Assembly (NCBI GenBank): GCA_963680875.1
Contig: OY804580.1
Coordinates: 111,975,534 to 112,039,533, forward strand
Length of the DNA: 64,000 bases
Source of the DNA: Bathymodiolus brooksi
Taxonomy: Eukaryota > Mollusca > Bivalvia > Mytilida > Modiolidae
Reading direction: 5' to 3'
Positions 11,101-21,543 of this stretch are shown here, one piece after another; position 1 is the stretch's first letter; each line of letters opens with the position of its first letter. Position numbers and translations under genes: made by a program. The notes below the pieces were generated by a model. It searched no databases. It was not told the DNA's origin and worked only from the letters and a program-made list of their open reading frames with translations.

Positions 11101-13505
11101 AGCCGTAAATAGAAGGACACAATGACCAAAAAGAAAGCCGTAAATAGAAGGACACAATGACCAAAAAGAAAAGCCGTAAATAGAAGGACACAATGACCAA
11201 AAAGAAAAGCCGTAAACAGAAGGACACAATGGCCAAAAAGAAAGCGTAAATAGAAGGACACAATGACCAAAAAGAAAGCGTAAATAGAAGGACACAATGG
11301 CCAAAAAGAAAGCGTAAATAGAAGGACACAATGACCAAAAAGAAAGCCGTAAATAGAAGGACACAATGACCAAAAAGAAAGCCGTAAATAGAAGGACACA
11401 ATGGCCAAAAAGAAAGCGTAAATAGAAGGACACAATGACCAAAAAGAAAGCCGTAAACAGAAGGACACAATGGCCAAAAAGAAAGCCGTAAACAGAAAGA
11501 CACAATGACCAAAAAGAAAGCGTAAATAGAAGGACACAATGACCAAAAAAAGCCGTAAACAGAAGGACACAATGGCCAAAAAGAAAGCGTAAATAGAAGG
11601 ACACAATGACCAAAAAGAAAGCCGTAAATAGAAGGACACAATGACCAAAAAGAAAGCGTAAATAGAAGGACACAATGACCAAAAAGAAAGCCGTAAATAG
11701 AAGGACACAATGGCCAAAAAGAAAGCCGTAAATAGAAGGACACAATGACCAAAAAGAAAGCCGTAAATAGAAGGACACAATGACCAAAAAGAAAGCGTAA
11801 ATAGAAGGACACAATGACCAAAAAGAAAGCGTAAATAGAAGGACACAATGGCCGAAAAGAAAGCCGTAAATAGAAGGACACAATGACCAAAAAGAAAGCC
11901 GTAAACAGAAGGACACAATGGCCAAAAAGAAAGCCGTAAATAGAAGGACACAATGACCAAAAAGAAAGCCGTAAATAGAAGGACACAATGACCAAAAAGA
12001 AAGCCGTAAACAGAAGGACACAATGGCCAAAAAGAAAGCCGTAAACAGAAGGACACAATGGCCAAAAAGAAAGCCGTAAATAGAAGGACACAATGACCAA
12101 AAAGAAAGCCGTAAATAGAAGGACACAATGACCAAAAAGAAAAGCCGTAAACAGAAGGACACAATGGCCAAAAAGAAAGCCGTAAACAGAAAGACACAAT
12201 GACCAAAAAGAAAGCCGTAAATAGAAGGACACAATGACCAAAAAGAAAAGCCGTAAATAGAAGAACACAATGACCAAAAAGAAAGCCGTAAATAGAAGGA
12301 CACAATGACCAAAAAGAAAAGCCGTAAATAGAAGGACACAATGACCAAAAAGAAAAGCCGTAAATAGAAGGACACAATGACCAAAAAGAAAGCCGTAAAT
12401 AGAAGGACACAATGACCAAAAAGAAAAGCCGTAAATAGAAGGACACAATGACCAAAAAAAGCCGTAAATAGAAGGACACAATGACCAAAAAGAAAGCCGT
12501 AAATAGAAGGACACAATGGCCAAAAAGAAAGCCGTAAACAGAAAGACACAATGACCAAAAAGAAAGCCGTAAATAGAAGGACACAATGACCAAAAAGAAA
12601 AGCCGTAAATAGAAGGACACAATGACCAAAAAGAAAGCCGTAAATAGAAGGACACAATGACCAAAAAGAAAAGCCGTAAATAGAAGGACACAATGACCAA
12701 AAAAAGCCGTAAATAGAAGGACACAATGACCAAAAAGAAAGCCGTAAATAGAAGGACACAATGGCCAAAAAGAAAGCCGTAAACAGAAAGACACAATGAC
12801 CAAAAAGAAAGCCGTAAATAGAAGGACACAATGACCAAAAAGAAAAGCCGTAAATAGAAGAACACAATGACCAAAAAGAAAGCCGTAAATAGAAGGACAC
12901 AATGACCAAAAAGAAAGCCGTAAATAGAAGGACACAATGACCAAAAAGAAAGCCGTAAATAGAAGGACACAATGACCAAAAAGAAAGCCGTAAATAGAAG
13001 GACACAATGGCCAAAAAAAGCCGTAAATAGAAGGACACAATGACCAAAAAAAGCCGTAAATAGAAGGACACAATGACCAAAAAGAAAGCGTAAATAGAAG
13101 GACACAATGACCAAAAAGAAAGCGTAAATAGAAGGACACAATGACCAAAAAGAAAGCCGTAAACAGAAGGACACAATGACCAAAAAGAAAGCGTAAATAG
13201 AAGGACACAATGGCCAAAAAGAAAGCCGTAAATAGAAGGACACAATGACCAAAAAGAAAAGCCGTAAACAGAAGAACACAATGGCCAAAAAGAAAGCCGT
13301 AAACAGAAAGACACAATGGCCAAAAAGAAAGCCGTAAATAGAAGGACACAATGGACAAAAAGACAAGGATAAAGGGACAAAGAATGGTCGACAAAACATT
13401 ACATAGAAAACAAAAGTTTGAGCAACACGAACCCAGCAAAAACCTGGTGTGAACTCACGTTCTCCGGAGGGCAGTTCTTGTTCCACTAGTGGTACCTGTT
13501 GTGCT
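5130..13505 (-). mobile_element. Dispersed element B, copy 2, hugely expanded
   Basis: The right flank (13365-13505) is the element B head on the minus strand: 'gtcgacaaaacattacatag', 'aaaagtttgagcaacacgaa', 'aactcacgttctccggaggg' and 'cagttcttgttccactagtg'. The left flank keeps a degenerate tail ('gaccaacaggg'). Everything between is one array of the middle segment of the element. An unexpanded element B is about 250-400 bp, so this copy has grown roughly twenty-fold. Confidence 0.7.
5165..13360. repeat. Giant 32-36 bp minisatellite, about 235 copies
   Basis: The basic unit is 'aaagccgtaaatagaagg' plus 'acacaatgaccaaaaag' (35 bp). Recurrent variants are 'aaaagcc' (36), 'aaagcg' (34), a loss of 'gaa' before 'aaagcc' (32), 'ggcc' for 'gacc' and 'aacag' for 'aatag'. 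Blocks of variants recur together (for example around 5880-6130, 7610-7820, 8690-8900 and 10160-10340), which shows higher-order duplication. No minus frame of any unit variant contains a stop, so all three minus frames stay open for more than 8 kb. These are not genes: the three frames encode the same hydrophobic repeat in rotated register. Confidence 0.95.
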
Positions 13506-13544
13506 ACGCGAAATAAAAATACGATGATAAGTCACGAAAGAGGA

Positions 13545-13688
13545 CAGAAGGACTGGGAACTGCGAAATGTGTGGTTCCATTCAAATGTCCAATTGTGAAT
13601 CTGTGTTCATTCAAATCAGAAGGACTGGGAACTGCGAAATGTGTGGTTCCATTCAAATGTCCAATTGTGAATCTGTGTTCATTCAAAT
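13545..13688. repeat. 72 bp tandem duplication
   Basis: 'cagaaggactgggaactgcg' through 'gtgttcattcaaat' occurs at 13545-13616 and again at 13617-13688, essentially identical. The small minus frame over it is a product of the duplication. Confidence 0.9.
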
Positions 13689-14137
13689 GAGCGAGCAACC
13701 ATTTGCCTCTAAGATAATGTTAAAACTAGGTTCATGGATTTGATTCGTTTCCATTAACAACTAAGTAATTGTGTTGTGATGATATATAATTTCCTTCATA
13801 TCATTTGTTCCCATGAGAACATATACAATATTTGATCTTTTCCAACAATTATTCCGAAAATGATAAACAATCTATGTTCCGCTAGGAAGAAATAGTATGG
13901 TGTAGTCTATAATAAATTATCCAAAAGCAGAAGATATTAGGCGGAACAAATATATATATATACGCTTAGAGTGTGTCTTAGTAATGCATAATAACATGCG
14001 TTATAAGGGTTATGCTTGAAGACAGACCAAAACAGAACAGTTTTACAACGCAACGGTTTTAAAAGAAATCAAATATACCTTGCTATATGTAATATAAGGC
14101 CATAGAAAGACATATTAGTGACACGATTGTAAACTTA
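13689..14137. other. Unique AT-rich sequence
   Basis: No gene or repeat is recognised; a short (TA)n run lies near 13950. Confidence 0.4.
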
Positions 14138-14402
14138 GGGCCCGGGTGGCTCAATGAGTTAGGTGGTTGGATTACCTAACAACTCATACAAGTCTATCAC
14201 CAATACGGCGTGGGTTCGCGCCCGGCTATGTAAATTACAAAAAGGGTGCACTCGATTCGCAGCCGCAGGTGATAAGGTTTATCAGTTGCTTGCTAATGGT
14301 CGGTGGTTCTCTCCGGATACTCCGGCTTCTTCCACCACTAAAACTGGTCGCCACGACATAGATGAAATATTGCAGAAAGTGGCGTTAAACACCAAAATTC
14401 GT
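14138..14402 (+). mobile_element. Full-length tRNA-derived SINE with conserved tail
   Basis: The head 'cgggtggctcaatgagttag' fits a pol III A box and 'gtgggttcgcgcccgg' fits a B box, about 50 bp apart as in a tRNA. The tail 'gtggttctctccggatactc', 'gcttcttccaccactaaaac', 'tggtcgccacgac' and 'gtggcgttaaacacca' is the reverse complement of the tail seen in the minus-strand copies of this window. Transcription would be by RNA polymerase III from the internal boxes. No tRNA function is implied. The short frames over it are spurious. Confidence 0.8.
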
Positions 14403-14584
14403 CGACTTTGAGCCAAGATCAAATTGCCAATATCCTCTTTCGTAATGTGTAGTGATATAATACTATTCAATAGAGTGTTGATATTTTCCGATTTAGTTTT
14501 GAAGATGACACGAAACATTCTTTAAAAATCCTTAACTTAATAATTTAGCACTCAGTGTCTAAACAAACAATGTAGGATTTCCTG

Positions 14585-14720
14585 TTCCAAGCCATAGGAA
14601 TGAGCAACCATGTATTTGTGTGTTCGTGGTATACAATTTGCCTCTTTACACGAATTTGCTACATGATTCTAGAACTTGTCAGACAGGGTAATATGTATTG
14701 TTTATTTGTAAGCCTACTTT
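14585..14720 (+). mobile_element. Dispersed element A, unexpanded copy
   Basis: 'aggaatgagcaaccatgtat', 'ttgtgtgttcgtggtataca' and 'ttgcctctttacacgaattt', then 'gtcagacagggtaatatgta', follow the element A order with a single 22 bp core. Confidence 0.6.
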
Positions 14721-14764
14721 CAAATATACAAATGCCCATACGTAACTAGGTGAACAATGTTGTA

Positions 14765-14985
14765 CCAATAGTGGAGCAGGAACTGCTTACCCTTCCGGAG
14801 CACACGAGTTCACCCTCGGTTATTAGTGGGGTTCGTGTTTCTTGATCTTTAGTTTTATGTGTATGTTTTGTAGATCATTGGTTGTTCTTTTTCTTTTGGT
14901 CATTGTGTTGTCTGCCCTTCTTCTATTTACAGCTTCTGAATACCCTTTTGGTATCCTCAAAGTATTCTTGTTGTAAAGAATGTCG
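14765..14985 (+). mobile_element. Dispersed element B, unexpanded copy
   Basis: A clean single copy: 'agtggagcaggaactgctta', 'ccttccggagcacacgagtt', 'gatctttagttttatgtgta', 'tgttttgtagatcattgg', 'ttcttttggtcattgtgttg', 'cttctatttacagcttctga' and 'tttggtatcctcaaa'. The part 'ttggtcattgtgttgtctgc' to 'ctatttacagc' corresponds to the unit of the 8 kb array in copy 2. Confidence 0.75.
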
Positions 14986-15984
14986 CTTTAATTACGACTA
15001 ATGATTACATTTAATAAAAATATCGTATAAACTATTCTCAAATATAAAAGTTAAGTAAATTATATATCGAGTGCCAATTCAATAGATTCTAATAAATATT
15101 AGGGTTAATAGAAGTATATCAAATTGATATATTTATTGCAATAATATAGTGGAATTAAGTATCGAACAGAGATCCATTCGGTTATATAAATGAGGAAATA
15201 ATTGAAACTACACAGTTGGGGAATCTAAATTACAGATTTTTAAGGAGGAGACGAAATTATCAATATTGTTTATGTTGATAACAAATAACAATAAATATGT
15301 TTACAACTGTATCATAGAAATGTGCTGTCAAGGTTAAGTGCGTGATGAAATTGGAGTCAATAAAGCGTGGATTAATTCATATTAAGGACAATTACCTTAC
15401 AAAAAATAATTCCATAATTTTAGCGATAATTTGAAGCAACGTATAATACATGCATATAGTATGTCTGTTTATTATCTGGAAATAGTGTGCAATCCGTAAA
15501 CATATACAAAATGTTTAATCTAGGGATTGTCAAGGCAGCTAATATTTAATCCAAAACCTGTAATCAGCTTTAAAATGGCATTGTTGTTATCGTTTTGCTC
15601 TCTGGACTATTTTGAATGTTGTAGCATTAGGTCTACCGACGATCTATTCGATTTCAAATACGCATCATGCAGGTAAATGCTCCGACATCGTCATTATTAA
15701 CGAGTTGATCCATACGGTATACGAGTATCGTTGCCGACCTTGCCTTACGGTCATAACACTTTTAGAGTTCGATTTTTTTGTAATACGCATGCTCCAGAAT
15801 CATCCAATCAGAACGCTGTATTTATTGGATATGACACTCTGATTTGATGTTTTTGAGGATGCGTAGAAAACTCGTACTTGAAACATTTCTGATCGTAATA
15901 CCTGGAATTAAGGTAATAACACTTTTGCTATAATTTCAAAAATAATCTAATGACTGCAAGCTTCCTGAAATAACAACAATTCAT
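14986..15984. other. Unique sequence
   Basis: AT-rich with no supported gene. A 76-codon plus frame (15612-15842) has no recognisable domain. Confidence 0.4.
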
Positions 15985-16270
15985 TTCATGTTTGGGATCC
16001 TGATGCATTTGAGCTCTAAAATGAAAAAAAAACAAAATTCCACACTATCGGAACAATTCCAACATCATCAAAATTGTAGAAAGAGACAAAATTGACACCC
16101 CTAACACATAAATACACGCTCACTCCCTGTCTTGGTACAAGCACTTCAATAAAAAGTAGCGAGGTTTAAACTAGTTTTATGGTCCCAAATTTACCCTCTT
16201 AGTAAAATGATGCGGTCATACAAGTGCTTTCCACATGTGAGAAAAATGCCAACCCTCACATATAACCTGC
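15985..16270 (-). mobile_element. Dispersed element A, long unexpanded copy
   Basis: On the plus strand, 'tgtagaaagagacaaaattg', 'acacccctaacacataaata', 'cacgctcactccctgtcttg' and 'gtacaagcacttcaataaaa' are the reverse complement of element A. It continues into 'ggtttaaactagttttatgg' and 'gatgcggtcatacaagtg', a segment I recall from an abundant Mytilus repeat. Confidence 0.65.
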
Positions 16271-16489
16271 AGTTAAAAAGTATTAGCGAGTAAACACAAT
16301 GACTAATCAAATATAGACACATACAAAGATACAAAGAGGTTTGAAAGTAAATATTGAAATTAATTGGAGATCCAATTTTTAAAAAGTGGAATATTTCGGT
16401 TTAGCCCTGCATATTTTTGTACCTGTCTCAAATATCATATGTCGTAATTTATTTAATGTTCAATGATTTGAAGTGTGAGGTAGTTGTTC

Positions 16490-16672
16490 GTTTTGTTGGT
16501 AGTGGTTGAATTGGTCACTGTTTTAGCTTTGTTGGTAGTGGTTGAATTGGTCACTGTTTTAGCTTTGTTGGTAGTGGTTGAATTGGTCACTGTTTTAGCT
16601 TTGTTGGTAGTGGTTGAATTGGTCACTGTTTTAGCTTTGTTGGTAGTAGTTGAATTGGTCACTGTTTTATCT
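16490..16672. repeat. 36 bp minisatellite, 5 copies
   Basis: 'tttgttggtagtggttgaat' plus 'tggtcactgttttagc' repeats five times almost perfectly. The period is a multiple of three, so both strands stay open (hydrophobic on plus, Thr/Asn/Lys-rich on minus). Neither frame shows anything outside the repeat that looks like a protein. Confidence 0.9.
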
Positions 16673-16960
16673 ATCTTTTCCATAATTATAGTTATTCTTA
16701 CATACAATGTCTCGGAGAAGGTAAATAAACTCTTTCATTTACTGTTGAAAAATGTTCATAGGTTAATAATTACATTACTTCCGTATTTCATTGAAATGTT
16801 ACAATATGATTGGCTATGAAGTGGTCACAAGATTATAAAAGAGATGTTTCACATCACAATGAAACTCAAATCCGAACTTGCACGTGCCTCCATGACGACG
16901 TCAGATGTAAACAATCAATGGCGTAGTAATTTCCAACAGCAAATAATCTAACACAAATAA

Positions 16961-17170
16961 AATTCACACCGAAAAATTCAACTATATTAAATTTCGGTGT
17001 GATTTAAATATAATTATAAGAATTGAATGCATTCTTTTGAAGTTTCATTGGGGTATGAAAGCGTTGATCGAACTACATTTTCAACGCGAAGCACCGCGCT
17101 TCATTGAAAATGAACTTCGGTCAACGCTTTCATACCCTAATGAAACTTCAAAAGAATGCATTCAATTCTT
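16961..17170. repeat. Fold-back element (MITE-like inverted repeat)
   Basis: The main inverted repeat has arms of about 73-75 bp at 17018-17092 and 17098-17170, starting 'aagaattgaatgcattcttt' and ending in its complement, with a loop of only a few bases near 'accgc'. A smaller hairpin ('attcacaccgaaa' / 'tttcggtgtgat') sits just left at 16963-17002. There is no coding capacity. No clear target duplication is visible. Confidence 0.85.
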
Positions 17171-17924
17171 AAAAGATCTTTCACAATGAAAGACTTTGAT
17201 TAAATCCATACGATATCAAAGTAATTCTAGAAAAATAGTTTGTCATTATGGACAATATATATAGATAAAGTCATACATCTAAACTTTCTCAACAAAAACC
17301 TATTTAAAGTCGACAAGATGATCTATTTCAAAATAGCCGTGTATTATTCTATTGAAGACGTTCCCTTAGACAAATATTTACTTCAGACTAAGAAATTCAA
17401 CATTTCTGACATTATGAGTCCTTGAATTAGCATAAAAAAATACGTAAACAATATGGCGTGCATGATAACATCAATAAAACATAACTGGTCGTACTGTAAT
17501 AGTTCGCATGAATTTTCATGATTTCATTTATTGTATGTGATATTCTTTGTTTGTCATATTGGTTTTTCTTACCTGAATTCACGTTAAATAATACAGTTAT
17601 TTGATAGGTTATTTAACAATGTATTTGATAAAGATTTCTAGCACATTGTAATATTGTATTTATAACATATAGTATAACCATGTAAATGTATCGCAGAAGA
17701 TAAACGAGAATTTTAAACATAAAGTTAAAATCACTTTTCAGAGCAACGATGATCTGAACTGTGTTGCAATTTCAGTAGTTTTTTTATCGCTTTGGTGTTA
17801 GATATCTAGATATTAAGAAGGAAGGGCTTATTGTTTATTTACGTCCAGTGATCGGTAATATTTCAGCTATGTTCATTATAAGTAGACAAATAAAGTGTCC
17901 CCTTGAAACTAGATTAACTACGTC
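17171..17924. other. Unique AT-rich sequence
   Basis: A 61-codon plus frame (17240-17425) is not recognisable. Nothing else is seen. Confidence 0.4.
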
Positions 17925-18775
17925 TCCTATCATCGAAGTACATGTACCAAGTCAGGAAAGTGAGCGGTCATGCATCTGTGTGTTAGAGGTCATGTATCTC
18001 TGTGTTAGCGGTCATGTATCTGTGTGTTAGCGGTCATGTATCTGTGGGTTAGCGGTCATGTATCTGTGTGTTAGCGGTCATGTATCTGTGTGTTAGAGGT
18101 CATGTATCTGTGTGTTAGAGGTCATGTATCTGTGTGTTAGCGGTCATGTATCTGTGTGTTAGCGGTCATGTATCTGTGTTAGCGGTCATGTATCTGTGTG
18201 TTAGCGGTCATGTATCTGTGTGTTAGCGGCCATGTATCTGTGTGTTAGCGGTCATGTATCTGTGTGTTAGCGGTCATGTATATGTGTGTTAGAGGTCATG
18301 TATCTGTGTGTTAGCGGTCATGTATCTGTGTGTTAGCGGTCATGTATCTGTGTGTTAGCGGTCATGTATCTGTGTGTTAGCGGTCATGTATCTGTGTGTT
18401 AGCGGTCATGTATCTGTGTGTTAGAGGTCATGTATCTGTGTGTTAGCGGTCATGTATCTGTGTGTTAAAGGTCATGTATCTGTGTGTTAGCGGTCATGTG
18501 TCTGTGTGTTAGCGGTCATGTATTTGTGTGTTAGCGGTCATATATGTGTGTGTTAGCGGTCATGTATCTGTGTGTTAGCGGTCATGTATCTGTGTGTTAG
18601 CGGTCATGTATCTGTGTGTTAGCGGTCATGTATCTGTGTGTTAGCGATCATGTATCTGTGTGTTAGAGGTCTTGATTTTGCCTCTGTTTGTTCGTTTTTT
18701 CTATTGGATATTGGAACTGTTCAGACAGTGTGATATTTTTTGTTTTTCATTTCAAATAGTATGCATGCAAAAGTT
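17925..18775 (+). mobile_element. Dispersed element A with expanded 22 bp core
   Basis: The left end 'gtaccaagtcaggaaagtga' and right end 'ttttgcctctgtttgttcg', 'ttattggatattgg'-like sequence and 'cagacagtgtgatatttttt' match the single-core copies. Between them the core is repeated about 32 times. The same expansion occurred separately at 54845. Confidence 0.8.
17965..18668. repeat. 22 bp minisatellite, about 32 copies
   Basis: The unit is 'gttagcggtcatgtatctgt' plus 'gt', with 'gttagagg' as the common variant and a single 20 bp unit near 18178. The units use mainly 'agcgg' and 'tatctg', whereas the 55 kb array uses 'agagg' and 'tatttg', so the two arrays were homogenised independently. Confidence 0.95.
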
Positions 18776-19849
18776 GGACGGCTGTTTTGGCGCAACAACA
18801 AGGAATAGGGGATTTAATGGATAGAGTATGACAATTTCGTTTCGTAATTATGGTAACGGGCCATCAACGATTACTCTTCTGATGTTAATTATTGATTATG
18901 CATACGTATATTCCGTTGAAGAACTAACGCAGAGTTTACTCCCAGTTTAAATAGATTGTCGTGAAAAGGGAAGACCAAGATTATAAAAAAGATACCGGTA
19001 CTAACACAAAGACCAAAGAATTAAAAAGAACAACGGAATGAGCGAAGAGAATTCTTAAGAAATACCTCCCTTTTTTAGGGATCTCGTGATATGGAAGTAT
19101 GGAATAAAACTCCTGATATAGCTGCGTTCACTTGTCATGCTGGTTTTACAGGACGAACAAATTCACAATCAATGTCATACAGACAGTTTTTATTGGGTAT
19201 GTCATGTTGGAGTACAAGTTCTTCTCGCTTTAAAATTTTGTTTGTTGCGCCTGGCTATAAAGCAGTATTACTAGACCTTATCAATTATACCTCATGTTAT
19301 CCAAGGCAGTCCATGGGTACATTACAACGTGATATTTTTCTTACCTAATTAAGCATTTATTTTTGACTATAGTCCATGTCATAAATTGATTAACTGTAAG
19401 GAATTCAATTGTCTCAGCTGATTGCAGCCATTTTTCTATTATGAACGTAAGAATCTCGAAATTACGACCTCACGACGAATGCAATTAAAGGAACAGAGAC
19501 ACGAGCCCTTCCTGATTATTTTGTCCCAACTTTGGTTTTTTGTAGGAATTCCTGTCGTCTGAGAGTATGTTCTTTCAGTTTGTTTATATCCGGATTGTCC
19601 ATTTTCACTAACAGATATCCCCTGCCTATGCGATACTCCGCAAACCAAAACCAAGAAAGTTAGAAGTCCTACTTATAAATACTGAATAATGTTATACATG
19701 GAGTGTTATTCTCCCAAATCCAGCTAATATTATCTCTATGCCGAAGGGTGATACTGCTTAGTTGACCTTATCGATGTAGATAAATTTATAGAATTAGCCC
19801 AGATGGAGTTACGGTTAACACATTTACCTAGAATATGGTAGACCGTGGG
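18776..19849. other. Unique sequence
   Basis: Frames at 19091-19348 (plus, 85 codons) and 19439-19654 (minus, 71 codons) show no recognisable domain and are not called. Confidence 0.35.
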
Positions 19850-19945
19850 TATGTAGAAAGAGGCAAAACCCATACCCCTAACACACATATACATGCTCGC
19901 CCACTCTCCTGGCTTGGAACAAGCACTTCAATAAAATAATAAAAC
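19850..19945 (-). mobile_element. Dispersed element A fragment
   Basis: 'gtagaaagaggcaaaaccca', 'acccctaacacacatataca' and 'ctggcttggaacaagcactt' are the reverse complement of element A with one core unit. It abuts the element B copy on its right. Confidence 0.65.
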
Positions 19946-19984
19946 TTGTCATTTTCTCATTCGTGACTTATCATTGGGTTGTAA

Positions 19985-20220
19985 CTTGAGTAATACGACG
20001 GGTGTCACTAGTGGATCAGGAACTGCTTACCCTTCCGCAGCACCTGAGTTCACCCCCGGTTTTTAGTGGGGTTCGTGTTACTCGATCTTTAGATTTATGT
20101 GTATGTTTTGTAGATCGTTGTTTGTCCTTTGGTACTTTTTCTGTTGGCCATTGTGTTGTCTGTTCTTCTTTGATTTACGGATTCTGATTACCCCTTTGGT
20201 ATCTTCAAGCTCTTCTTATA
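19985..20220 (+). mobile_element. Dispersed element B, unexpanded copy
   Basis: 'acgacgggtgtcactagtgg', 'atcaggaactgcttaccctt', 'gttcgtgttactcgatcttt', 'gtagatcgttgtttgtcctt', 'ttggccattgtgttgtctgt' and 'acccctttggtatcttcaag' in order. It lies 3' of the potassium channel exon, inside or beyond its first intron. Confidence 0.8.
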
Positions 20221-20663
20221 ATTTAAATCATTTAACCATGTCGATGTGTGTTAACATGTAAACCTTCATTAAACAATGGTACCATGGCAGTCGCAAACTT
20301 TGATCTTGTAAAGATGGTAAATTATAAAGATGAAAATGTTTCGTGACATGTCCATTACTTTCATCCATTAATTCAAAATCACTAGTCAATTAGGAAATCA
20401 GATAGGCACATTCACGCTTATTATTTTGGACACTTCCGTTAATAAGTCTTATAGAAACGCTGTGATTTTTCGCATCACGCAGACGTTTGACGTGAATCCC
20501 TTTTATTTCCTGTTTATATTTGTATTTAATGTTTTGAGATTACAGTATTCAGAAATGATTTTTCACGTGACACGCTTATGCCCTAAATGTGACCTTTTCT
20601 TTTTGGGAAAATGGAATCTTCATATTAATAGGGTCTTTCTAATTTCTAATGTAAAACACTCAC
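20221..20663 (-). other. Start of the potassium channel intron
   Basis: On the minus strand the exon at 20664-21543 is followed by GTGAGT (20663-20658), a strong donor, so this sequence is intronic. No acceptor or later channel exon was recognised to the left within the window. Confidence 0.6.
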
Positions 20664-21543
20664 CTATAGTTGTAATGACCGTTATGGAGTATAACAGAGA
20701 TCCGGCAAAAGTCCATTGTGGATCACCATCCTCTTTTTTCCCATCCCAACCTTTTTCTTTTGTAGCAGTGTATATATCTTTTTGAAATTCTTCAAGAATG
20801 GCTTCCACTCGAGCAGTCCAATTCAGAGGATGGAATACGTTATTAGTCCTTGTTAGATTCCACAGTCTTTGAACTTGTAACTTTCGCTTTGCTTCAACGT
20901 CATGTCGTATAACGGATTCCTCAGGTGCTTCTATTTTCATGAAAATGAACCCACCTAAAATGGCGTATGCTACAACTAATGAACATAATCCAATATGAGA
21001 AAATAAGAATGCTAAGAATCGTTTACAACAATAACCACATCTTTGACACCGTGTTTTGTTCATATGTGTGTGCTTCTGTTTCGACCTCTTTTTCACTTTT
21101 TCGGACATATTTCTATTTCTGTTTAGATTTCTATGACAACATACACACATGCAGCAACAACACTTCCGTTTATTACCCTCCGTGTGAACTTCTGTCGAAT
21201 CAAACTTTTCATCATTTTCTTCAGTTTCAATATTGTCCTTCGTCACATCATTGAAATTGACACAGTCGTCTGCAATGACAGTCTCATCGACATAGGTCAC
21301 ATTTGTGTCATCTTCAACAGCGTCTTCGACAAGATGTTCTGTTTCGTCAGACGGGTTTTCCTCTTCCTCATCCTTTTCATTGTCGTCCTCATCCTTTTCA
21401 TTGTCGTCCTCATCCTTTTCATTGTCTTCCTCATCCTTTTCATTGTCTTCCTCTGTATCTGATTGATTGTTTTTTATGTTAATCTCCTCTGGTAGCAAAT
21501 TAATGATAGCATGATCGTTCTCTTCTACGACCACGTGCTCCAT
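20664..21543 (-). CDS. Two-pore-domain K+ channel, first coding exon
   Basis: This is the 5' coding exon of a K2P (KCNK/TWK-type) leak potassium channel of the plasma membrane; 293 codons are present. Residues 31-62 are an acidic run of EDNEKDE-type heptads. Two cysteine clusters follow (about 128-136, CCCCMCVCC, and 166-173). M1 is about 178-202, with the GGFIFMKIEAPEE end typical of K2P M1. The extracellular cap loop has two N-glycosylation sequons (NLT at 229, NWT at 241). The first pore helix and filter are WTFAGSLLYSITVITTIG (277-294). The frame breaks after the first base of the filter glycine, exactly at a GTGAGT donor, so the next exon must begin with the filter Y/F-G. M2-P2-M4 are not seen in this window. 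The acidic, cysteine-rich N-terminus of about 175 residues is long for this family; M146 could be an alternative start. It is the only host gene I can support. Confidence 0.85.
21357..21453 (-). repeat. In-frame 21 bp repeat inside the channel exon
   Basis: 'gtcctcatccttttcattgt' plus 'c' (plus strand) is repeated between about 21372 and 21453, with variants 'ttcctc' for 'gtcctc'. On the coding strand it encodes EDNEKDE heptads (residues 31-62). The period keeps the reading frame. Confidence 0.85.

Noticed and set aside
5127..13486. Three overlapping minus-strand frames of about 2,740-2,775 codons, seemingly giant membrane proteins
   Set aside because: All three frames of one minisatellite encode the same rotated repeat. 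Unit lengths shift the frame constantly, and the array is the interior of a dispersed non-coding element.
14138..14225. A functional tRNA gene
   Set aside because: A and B boxes are present, but no full cloverleaf or acceptor stem can be paired, and the sequence runs straight into a SINE tail.
15612..15842. 76-codon plus frame beginning MNVVALGLPTIYS
   Set aside because: No domain recognised and no supporting context; within chance length.
1..20663. Later exons of the potassium channel (second half of the first filter, M2 to M4)
   Set aside because: I looked on the minus strand for a filter continuation (Y/F-G) and transmembrane segments after an acceptor and found none I could support; they probably lie outside the window or are too short to spot by eye.
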